A stretch of 64,000 nucleotides of DNA from Halarchaeum nitratireducens. GTDB taxonomy: Archaea > Halobacteriota > Halobacteria > Halobacteriales > Halobacteriaceae. Positions within the stretch are counted from its first letter, which is position 1. Every line of letters begins with the position of its first letter. Of this stretch, positions 26,143 to 33,144 are shown one piece after another. Position numbers and translations under genes: made by a program. Where the stretch lies: assembly GCF_014647155.1 (NCBI RefSeq), contig NZ_BMOQ01000001.1:124001-188000 (forward strand), read 5' to 3'. Below the pieces are notes generated by a model. The model searched no databases. It was not told the origin of the DNA and saw only the letters and a list, made by a program, of their open reading frames with translations.

Positions 26143-26208
26143 GACACACGTTGTGTCAGGTTTACCTATACCCGAGCACCTATTACGGTCAAAGATAATG
26201 ATAATTGC
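26143..26208 (+). promoter_or_regulatory. Promoter of the first tandem paralogue with two operator-like elements
   Basis: A palindrome GACACA-CGT-TGTGTC (26143-26157) is followed by a TATA-like CCTATTAC (26179-26186). A direct double hexamer GATAAT-GATAAT (from 26194) follows immediately before the ATG at 26212. The hexamer pair resembles half of a Fur box and would cover the predicted transcription start. Confidence 0.45.
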
Positions 26209-26211
26209 TGT

Positions 26212-27402
26212 ATGCCACGAACGAAGCGATCCCGACTCGGCCGGATGCTCGTCGCGACGATCACCCTCTTACTCTGTTGTTCGCTGCTCGCCGGTGCCGG
26301 CGCGGCGAGCGGCGTGACGTACGTAACTATCTCGGACGTCAGCGTTTCCGACGACAACCCGGCGACCGACGATCTGGTGACGATCACACCGACGATCCGG
26401 CACTCCAGCGCGGGCGACGCGGGCTTCCAGATCAACGAGGTCACGCTCACGAACGCGGACGGTGAGCGGATCGCGGAGGCCAACGACCTCGGGACGGTCG
26501 GGGGCTCCGAGACGCTGGACGTGCCGCTGCGAACGACCTTCGATACGGCGGGAGATAAGCACCTGACGCTCCACGTCCGGGGCACCACGGTGAACTCGTC
26601 CGGTCACATGCAGTCCACCTCGCAGATCACGTATCCGGTCTACGTCGACGTCGACGAGCCGGCCGCGGATGAGCCCGAACCCCGCGTACACATCGACGCC
26701 GCGCCGATGGTCGCCGGTGACGACTCGACCGTCGACGTGACGGTCTCGAACGGTGGCGAGGATCCGCTCTCCGACGTGACGCTGCGGCTCTCCGGTGACG
26801 GCGTCGACACCAAGACGCAGATGCAGCCGACGATCGCCGCCGAGAGCATGACGACGTTCTCCTTCAGCGTCACCCCCAGCGAGACCGGGAGCACGGACCT
26901 CACGGCGTCGCTCTCCTCTTCGGACGTGAACGTCTCGACGACGTCCGCCGTGCCGGTCTCGGCGGTCGATGACGACGTCCGCGTCGACGCGACGGTCGTC
27001 GAGGACGACAACACGACGCTGCTGCAGTACCACGTCGCCAACGCGGGGAACGCGCCGATCGAGGACGTCCTCGTGACGGCCGAGTCGCCGGACGCCTCGC
27101 TGCCGAGCGCGTCCGTCGAGCAGGTCAACGCCTCGTCCTCCGAGACGGTCTCCGTGCCGATCGGCCACGTGCCGTCCGAGGCGACGATCGACGCCGCGTA
27201 CACGGTCGCCGGCGAGTCCAGTAGCGTCACCACGACGGTCAGCGGGCAGGGTCTGCAGACGAACGTCCTGAGCGCGTCCGGATCGACCGGTCAGCAGGCC
27301 TTCTTCGGTGGCGGCACGGGCGGGATCCCGATCGCCGGGATCGCCCTGCTCTTCGGCGGCGTCGTCGTCGGCGGCGTCGTCGGCAGTCGCTTCCGCAAGT
27401 AA
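26212..27402 (+). CDS. Exported CARDB-like surface protein, paralogue 1
   Basis: The 396-residue protein has a signal peptide (basic MPRTKRSRLGR, then hydrophobic to about residue 32), several immunoglobulin-like beta domains of the CARDB kind, many N-glycosylation sequons, and a C-terminal membrane anchor (about residues 370-392) ending SRFRK. It is therefore outside the cell and anchored at its C-terminus. It is not a PGF-CTERM protein. A paralogue with near-identical signal sequence follows. The start is set by the signal peptide and the TATA spacing. Function unknown; a structural or ligand-binding surface role is inferred. Confidence 0.85.
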   Translation: MPRTKRSRLGRMLVATITLLLCCSLLAGAGAASGVTYVTISDVSVSDDNPATDDLVTITPTIRHSSAGDAGFQINEVTLTNADGERIAEANDLGTVGGSETLDVPLRTTFDTAGDKHLTLHVRGTTVNSSGHMQSTSQITYPVYVDVDEPAADEPEPRVHIDAAPMVAGDDSTVDVTVSNGGEDPLSDVTLRLSGDGVDTKTQMQPTIAAESMTTFSFSVTPSETGSTDLTASLSSSDVNVSTTSAVPVSAVDDDVRVDATVVEDDNTTLLQYHVANAGNAPIEDVLVTAESPDASLPSASVEQVNASSSETVSVPIGHVPSEATIDAAYTVAGESSSVTTTVSGQGLQTNVLSASGSTGQQAFFGGGTGGIPIAGIALLFGGVVVGGVVGSRFRK

Positions 27403-27548
27403 CGCCCTCGGACTCCCCGACCGACGTCCGACGCGTCGACACCGCTGACCCTTTTCGCCGCTCGACGCCCGTCGCCCGCCGGTCGATCCGGCGGACGCGA
27501 TTCCGTATCGTTTTTGATTCGGCCAGCCGAGCGTTTATTCGAGCCGCT

Positions 27549-27600
27549 ATTTTGGCCGGCCTAAAACAAAGCGCTTATATTGTTTTAGGCTAGCCTAAAA
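27549..27600 (+). promoter_or_regulatory. Two DtxR-type palindromes flanking the TATA box
   Basis: The perfect 18-bp palindrome TTTTAGGCTAGCCTAAAA occupies 27583-27600, right at the predicted transcription start. A near-copy TTTTGGCCGGCCTAAAA ends at about 27566, and the TATA box CTTATAT (27574-27580) lies between them. The TTAGGC...GCCTAA core matches the DtxR/IdeR type of metal-responsive operator. Haloarchaea have such regulators (Idr1, Idr2, SirR in Halobacterium). Confidence 0.65.
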
Positions 27601-27605
27601 ACTGT

Positions 27606-28805
27606 ATGCCACGAACGAAGCGATCCCGACTCGGCCGGATGCTCGTCGCGACGATCACCCTCCTGCTCTGTTGTTCGCTGCTCGCCGGTGCCGGCGCGGC
27701 GAGCGGCGTGACGTACGTGACGGTCTCTGACGTCGGCGTTTCCGACGACAACCCGACGACCGGTGATCTGGTGACGATCACACCGACGATCCGACACTCC
27801 AGTGCGGGCGACGCGGGCTTCCAGATAAACGAGGTCACGCTCACGAACGCGAACGGCGAGCGGATCGCGGAGGCCAACGATCTGGGGACGATCGGTGAGT
27901 CCGAGACGCTGGACGTCCCGCTGCGGACGACCTTCGATACGGCGGGAGATAAGCACCTGACGCTCCACGTCCGGGGGACCACGGTGAACTCGTCCGGTCA
28001 CACGCAGGCCGCCTCGCAGATCACGCATCCGGTCTACGTCGACGTCGACGAGCCGTCGAGCGATCCCGAGCCCGCGCCCCGCGTGCACATCGACGCCGAC
28101 TCGATGGTCGCCGGTGCCGAATCGACGGTCACCGTGACGGTCTCGAACGGCGGCGAGGACGCCCTCTCGGACGTCACGCTCCGCCTCGACGACTTCGGTG
28201 ACAACATCGACGCGCAGACCCGGGTGCGGCCGACGATTCCCGCCCAGAACATGACGACCTTCACGTTCACCGTCACCCCCGACGAGGCCGGTGACATGAA
28301 CCTGAAGGCGACGCTCACCAGCGAGAACGAAGACGTCACCGGGATGACGTCCACCACGGTCGACGAGCTCGAAGACACCGTGCGCGTCGACGCGACGACG
28401 GTCCACGAGAACGACACGACGCTGCTGCAGTACCACGTCGCCAACGCGGGGAACGCGCCGATCGAGGACGTCCTCGTGACGGCCGAGTCGCCGGACGGCT
28501 CCCTGCCGAGCGCGTCCGTCGAACGGGTCAACGCCTCCGCGTCGGAGACGCTCACCGTCCCCGTCGGCTCCGAGCCGGCGAGCGCGACGCTCGACGTCTC
28601 CTACACGGTCGGTGGCGACGCCAGCAGCACCACCGAGACGATCGGATCGAAGGGGCTCGAGTCGACCGATAGCGACGCCACGACCGTCTCCGGGCAGAAC
28701 GCCTTCCTGAACGGCGGGATCGGCGGCATTCCGCTCGGCGGCATCGCTCTGCTCTTCGGCGGCGTCGTCGTCGGCGGCATCGCCGGAACGCGCCTCCGCC
28801 GGTAA
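27606..28805 (+). CDS. Exported CARDB-like surface protein, paralogue 2
   Basis: The 399-residue protein has the same plan as its upstream neighbour: signal peptide MPRTKRSRLGRMLVATITLL, beta domains with many Asn-x-Ser/Thr sites, and a C-terminal anchor (about residues 370-395) ending TRLRR. The first 110 bases of the two genes, and blocks such as the one encoding QYHVANAGNAPIEDVLVTAE, are nearly identical at DNA level while other parts have drifted, so duplication was followed by patchy divergence or gene conversion. Its promoter carries two metal-regulator-like palindromes that paralogue 1 lacks, so it is probably expressed under iron or manganese limitation. Confidence 0.85.
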   Translation: MPRTKRSRLGRMLVATITLLLCCSLLAGAGAASGVTYVTVSDVGVSDDNPTTGDLVTITPTIRHSSAGDAGFQINEVTLTNANGERIAEANDLGTIGESETLDVPLRTTFDTAGDKHLTLHVRGTTVNSSGHTQAASQITHPVYVDVDEPSSDPEPAPRVHIDADSMVAGAESTVTVTVSNGGEDALSDVTLRLDDFGDNIDAQTRVRPTIPAQNMTTFTFTVTPDEAGDMNLKATLTSENEDVTGMTSTTVDELEDTVRVDATTVHENDTTLLQYHVANAGNAPIEDVLVTAESPDGSLPSASVERVNASASETLTVPVGSEPASATLDVSYTVGGDASSTTETIGSKGLESTDSDATTVSGQNAFLNGGIGGIPLGGIALLFGGVVVGGIAGTRLRR

Positions 28806-28956
28806 CCGACTCGCCCCCTTCTCGGCGGGCGGTACGGCGTCGGCGAGCACCGGGCGAGCACGGGCGCGGCGGCCTCACGCGCCGCTCGGCTAAACCCCGA
28901 GCAACCCACGTGGGGTTCCATCGTTTTTATCCCCGTTTCGCCTGTACGCTCCCGCG

Positions 28957-30576
28957 ATGCGACGTGAAATCGTTCTACTCGTCCTCGCCCTGGCACTCGT
29001 CGTGCCGGCCGCACCAGTTATGGCAGACAATTCGGTCTACGGGAGTCCCGACGTCTCGCTCTCCGTGGCCGACGACACGTTCAAAGCGAGCGAGGCCGCC
29101 ACGCTCTCCGTCGTCGCGTCCAACGACGGCGACATCAGGCAGGGCGGGCCCGCGCAGTACGAGGAGAAGATCAAGACCGCACAGAACGTCCGCATGACGG
29201 TGCTCGAAGACCAGATCGACGCACCCATCGACGTGAAGACGGGCACGGTCGTCCGCGGGTCGCTCCCCGGCGCGAGCACGGCGCCGTTCGACTTCAATAT
29301 CGAGATCGGGAACGCGACGCCCGGCACGTACCGCATCCCCGTCCGCGTCGAGTACAAGCACGTCCGCGCGGTCCAGTACAGCGACACCGAACAGCCCGAG
29401 TACGTCTGGAGCACCGTCGACGAGCGCAAGTCCGTCACCATCACCGTCGAGGACCGCCCGCAGTTCGACGTCGTCTCCGAGGGGACGAACTCGATCTTCG
29501 CCGGCGACACCGGGAACCTCTCCTTCACGATCGAGAACACGGGCACGCGGACCGCCCACGACGCCTCGGTCCGCCTCTCGACGCAGTCCGACTCGCTCTA
29601 CTTCGGCTCGCCGACGAACGCCAAAGCCCAGACGGGCCTCTACGTGCCGACGCTCGAACCCGGCGAGCGCACGACCGTCTCCGCGCAGGTCGGCGCCGGC
29701 CCCGAGACCGCCGCGGGCGAGTACCCCGTGAACGCCGTCGTCTCCTACGAGAACCAGAACGGCGTTACCGAGCAGTCGGACACCCTCACGACCGGCGTGC
29801 AGGTGCGTCCCGAACGCTCGTTCGAGCTCCGGGACGTCTCGACTGAGAACTTCCGCGTCGACGAGAACGAGGCGCGGATCAACGCGACGGTCGTCAACAC
29901 CGGTCCCGGCGACGCGCGGAACGTCGCGGTCATGTTGGGTCAGACGTCCACGGTGACGGCGACGAACGGCGAATCCGCCGTCGGTGACCTCGCCGTCGGC
30001 GAGTCCGCACCCGTCTCGTTCACCGTCGCGATCCCCGCGAGCGCCGAACCCGGCACGAACACCTTCCCGTTCACCGTGCAGTACGAGAACGCCGACGGCG
30101 ACGTGCGCGAGACCGACGCGCCGCTGCGTCAGTCGATCGCCATTGGTCCCGAGCGCGATCCCTTCACGGTCACGAACGTCTCCACCGGCGTCTCGCCCGG
30201 CGGGAGCGACTCCGTGACCGTCAGCGTCCGGTACAACGGTGAGAAGCCCGTGTCCGCGACGAACGCGAAACTGTTCGTGAGCGACCCGATCTCCACGTCC
30301 GACGACGGCGCGTACCTCGGCGCGATGACGCCCGGCGAGACGAAGAACGCGACGTTCACCGTCAGCGCCGGCTCGGGGGCGCTCGTCAAGGAGTACGCCG
30401 CCTCCGTCGAGGTGCGCTACGACGACGCCGACGGCGACACGAAGTACACCGACGGCCTCCCCATCGGCATCCCCGTCTCGCCGTCCAGCGGCGGCCTCCC
30501 CGTTCCGCTCCCGGTCATCGTCGTCGCCGTGCTCGTCGTGGCGGGCGGCGCCTACGTCCTCTACCGTCGCCAATGA
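28957..30576 (+). CDS. COG1361-like secreted surface protein (RND pump partner)
   Basis: The 539-residue protein has a signal peptide (residues 1-22, cleaving near VMADNS), at least four CARDB/NEW-type beta domains (for example LSFTIENTGTRTAHDA and INATVVNTGPGDARNV) and a C-terminal helix (about 515-535) ending LYRRQ. It is extracellular and membrane-anchored. The segment RQGGPAQYEEKIKTAQ recurs in the protein at 41548. The RND/MMPL transporter gene starts 28 bases downstream, so they form an operon; by analogy with periplasmic adaptors the surface protein may work with the pump. TATA-like TTTTTATCC precedes the ATG by about 30 bases. Confidence 0.88.
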   Translation: MRREIVLLVLALALVVPAAPVMADNSVYGSPDVSLSVADDTFKASEAATLSVVASNDGDIRQGGPAQYEEKIKTAQNVRMTVLEDQIDAPIDVKTGTVVRGSLPGASTAPFDFNIEIGNATPGTYRIPVRVEYKHVRAVQYSDTEQPEYVWSTVDERKSVTITVEDRPQFDVVSEGTNSIFAGDTGNLSFTIENTGTRTAHDASVRLSTQSDSLYFGSPTNAKAQTGLYVPTLEPGERTTVSAQVGAGPETAAGEYPVNAVVSYENQNGVTEQSDTLTTGVQVRPERSFELRDVSTENFRVDENEARINATVVNTGPGDARNVAVMLGQTSTVTATNGESAVGDLAVGESAPVSFTVAIPASAEPGTNTFPFTVQYENADGDVRETDAPLRQSIAIGPERDPFTVTNVSTGVSPGGSDSVTVSVRYNGEKPVSATNAKLFVSDPISTSDDGAYLGAMTPGETKNATFTVSAGSGALVKEYAASVEVRYDDADGDTKYTDGLPIGIPVSPSSGGLPVPLPVIVVAVLVVAGGAYVLYRRQ

Positions 30577-30603
30577 GCGGCCACACACACGGAGTGACCA
30601 CAC

Positions 30604-32850
30604 ATGGCTAAGCTCCGCGGCGCTTTCTCGTCCGTCGGCGACCGGGTCCAGGAGCGCCCGGTGGCGACGATCGCGCTCGCCGTCCTCCTGATCTTCGTCT
30701 CCGTCGGCGGCGCGGCACAGATCACCAGCGTTACCGGCAACGAGGCCTTCGTCGCCGACAACCCGACGTACGACGCCTACTCCGAGTCCTTCGATCACGG
30801 GAGCGTCGCCGTCCTCGTTCGCGGCGACGTCACCGAGCCGTCGACCGTCCGTGCCATCGACAGGCTCGATCGGCGGATGAGCGAGACGCAGAACGTCTAC
30901 GCCGTCACCAGCCCGGCCGATCAGGTACGAGCCGAGTACGGCCGGATCCCGAACTCCGAGCGGAAGATCGAATCCGTGCTCGGCTCACCGGACTACGCCA
31001 TCGTCAGCATCACCACGGACACCGGGCTCTCCCAGCAGGAAGAGCGGCCGATCTACGACCGCGCGGTCGACGTCAAACAGTGGGCGGACTTCCCCGCCGG
31101 CGTCTCCGTGACCGTCACCGGGAGCGCCGCGTTCTCCGCGCAGATGTCCGCGGTCATCCAGCAGAGCACCTCCCAACTGCTCGGACTCGCGGTCGGGCTG
31201 ATGGTCGTCGCGCTGTTCTTCCTCTTTCGGGGGGTCAGACTGCGACTCCTCCCGATCGTCGCCGTCTTCGTCGGCGTCATCTACACGTTCGGTGCGATCG
31301 GCTACGCCGGGATCCCGAACTCCACGCTGACGAGCGCGGTGTTCCCCATCCTGATCGGGTTGGGGATCGACTACTCCGTGCAGTTCCACGAGCGCTACGA
31401 AGAGGAACTAGAGCGCCACCCGCCCCGGGACGCGCTCCCGATCGCGCTCGGCGGCATCGGCCCGCCGGTGCTCATCGCCATGCTCGCCGCCGCGCTCGGC
31501 TTCGCCGCGACGTGGGTGTCCACGACGTCGCCCGCGACCATCTGGTTCGCCCAGACGTCGATCCTCGGCGTCATGCTCACGTACGCCGCGGGGATCCTCG
31601 TCCTCCTCTCGGTGCTCACCGTCTACGTCCGCTGGCGCTACGACGGCGAGTTCGAGGCCGCGGACGACGCTGACGAACCGGAGAGCGCCGAGGACCGCCT
31701 CGCCAGCGTCGGCACCGTCGGGCGCCTCCTTGGACGCTCCTCGCGCACCCTCGCCGGGCATCCGAAGACGGTGCTCGTGCTCGCCCTCGTGCTCGCCGGC
31801 GCCGGCTTCCAGGTCGGCTCGTCGCTCGACACGATGACGGACACGAACGAGTTCATCCCGCAAGACCTCCCGGCGTACGTCGACCTCCAGCAGTTCCAGT
31901 CCGTCACCGGCGGCGGGTCGAGCACGAGCTACCCCGTCCTCGTCACCGGTACGGATCTGCGCGATCCGGAGGTGTTGCGCTGGATGGTGCAGTTCGAGGA
32001 CGTGGCGACCGACGCGCCGCTCATCCAGGGCGTCGATTCGCCCGCCACGCTCGTCAAGCAGCACAACGACGGCGAGATCCCCGAGACCGAAGCCGGCGTG
32101 AACCGCGTCCTCGCCGACGTCCCCGAGAAGACGCGCGAACAGTACTATAATGACGGGCGCGCGCACGTGACGATTTCCACCGCGCAGGACATGTCCACGG
32201 GACAGGTCATCACCTTCCTCGGGAACGCCGAGAGCGCCATCGAGCACAGCAATCCCCCGCCCGGCGTCACCGCCGAGGTGACGGGGACGGCTGCGATCTC
32301 CACGCCCTCCATCGTCTCGCAGATCAACTCGCGGAACGTCACGACGGCGCTGGGCGTGCTGTTCGTCCTCCTGCTGTTGCTGGCGTACTACCGCGATCCC
32401 GTGAAGGCCGTCGCGCCGCTCGTGCCGATGGCGTTCGTCCTCGGCTGGCAGAACATCTATATGTACGAGCTCGGGATCAAGGTGTCGCCGCTGGGCGCGA
32501 GCCTCGGGGCGATGACCGTCGGGATCGGGGCCGAGTACACCATCATCGTGATGGAGCGCTACTACGAGGAGAAGGCCCGCGAGAGCGTGAACAAACTCGA
32601 CGCCGTGCAGATCGCCGCCGCGCGCGTCGGGAAGGCGATCAGCGTCTCCGGGATGACGACCGTCTTCGGCTTCTCGGCGCTGATCCTCTCGCCGTTCCCC
32701 ATCCTCAGCAGCTTCGGCTACCTCACCGTCGGCGTCATCTTCCTGACGCTGCTCGCGTCGCTCGCCACGCTCCCGCCGACGCTCGTCCTCCTCGACGGCG
32801 TCGCCGAGCGCGTCCACGACTACCGGGCGTCACGCAGTCGGCCGGCCTGA
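30604..32850 (+). CDS. RND/MMPL-superfamily transporter
   Basis: The 748-residue protein has the duplicated RND layout: a helix at about residues 18-38, an external domain to about 190, five helices (about 193-345), then a seventh helix at about 390, a second external domain and a final bundle of helices to about 740. The membrane segments GLGIDYSVQFHERYEEE and VGIGAEYTIIVMERYYEE are the conserved helix-4 and helix-10 regions of MMPL/HAE3-type proteins, with proton-relay Asp or Glu. It exports hydrophobic compounds or lipids; the cargo is unknown. It follows the COG1361-like gene by 28 bases. A GC-rich stretch then a T-run after the stop may terminate transcription. Confidence 0.92.
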   Translation: MAKLRGAFSSVGDRVQERPVATIALAVLLIFVSVGGAAQITSVTGNEAFVADNPTYDAYSESFDHGSVAVLVRGDVTEPSTVRAIDRLDRRMSETQNVYAVTSPADQVRAEYGRIPNSERKIESVLGSPDYAIVSITTDTGLSQQEERPIYDRAVDVKQWADFPAGVSVTVTGSAAFSAQMSAVIQQSTSQLLGLAVGLMVVALFFLFRGVRLRLLPIVAVFVGVIYTFGAIGYAGIPNSTLTSAVFPILIGLGIDYSVQFHERYEEELERHPPRDALPIALGGIGPPVLIAMLAAALGFAATWVSTTSPATIWFAQTSILGVMLTYAAGILVLLSVLTVYVRWRYDGEFEAADDADEPESAEDRLASVGTVGRLLGRSSRTLAGHPKTVLVLALVLAGAGFQVGSSLDTMTDTNEFIPQDLPAYVDLQQFQSVTGGGSSTSYPVLVTGTDLRDPEVLRWMVQFEDVATDAPLIQGVDSPATLVKQHNDGEIPETEAGVNRVLADVPEKTREQYYNDGRAHVTISTAQDMSTGQVITFLGNAESAIEHSNPPPGVTAEVTGTAAISTPSIVSQINSRNVTTALGVLFVLLLLLAYYRDPVKAVAPLVPMAFVLGWQNIYMYELGIKVSPLGASLGAMTVGIGAEYTIIVMERYYEEKARESVNKLDAVQIAAARVGKAISVSGMTTVFGFSALILSPFPILSSFGYLTVGVIFLTLLASLATLPPTLVLLDGVAERVHDYRASRSRPA

Positions 32851-32991
32851 GTCGGCCAGCGCGCCCGATTTTTCGCCACTCCGATACGTCCCGCTTTGCG
32901 ACGCCCGTGTGCGTAATCGTTCTACACGCCCGGCGCGTCAGACGGGTGTGTGACGCCCTCTCAGACCGTCTCGCGGCGTCAGTACACACAA

Positions 32992-33000
32992 AGTATTTAC
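32992..33000 (+). promoter_or_regulatory. TATA box of the surface-glycoprotein operon
   Basis: AGTATTTAC predicts transcription from about 33020, giving a leader of roughly 120 bases before the glycoprotein ATG at 33141. Long leaders of this size are known for haloarchaeal S-layer genes. The rest of the 290-base gap after the transporter holds only the leader. Confidence 0.5.
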
Positions 33001-33021
33001 CACCGACGCCTCTTGTAGCGA

Positions 33022-33144
33022 ATGTACTCCTACCATGGTGATGGCAGTGACGTCATCTGGTTCCGGGCTTGCAGGTGGTGCCCGAGTCATGATGTACGGT
33101 GGTGTCGTCGCCGAGACAGACAACTAACAATGAACCAAACATGA
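33022..33144 (+). CDS. Upstream ORF of 40 codons ending in the glycoprotein start codon
   Basis: An ATG at the predicted transcription start opens a 40-residue frame (MYSYHGDGSDV...LTMNQT) rich in Trp, Arg and Cys. Its TGA (33142-33144) overlaps the glycoprotein ATG as ATGA. There is no purine-rich ribosome-binding site in front of the glycoprotein ATG, so translation by termination and reinitiation is plausible. The peptide resembles nothing I recognise, and the frame may matter more than the product. Confidence 0.5.
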   Translation: MYSYHGDGSDVIWFRACRWCPSHDVRWCRRRDRQLTMNQT

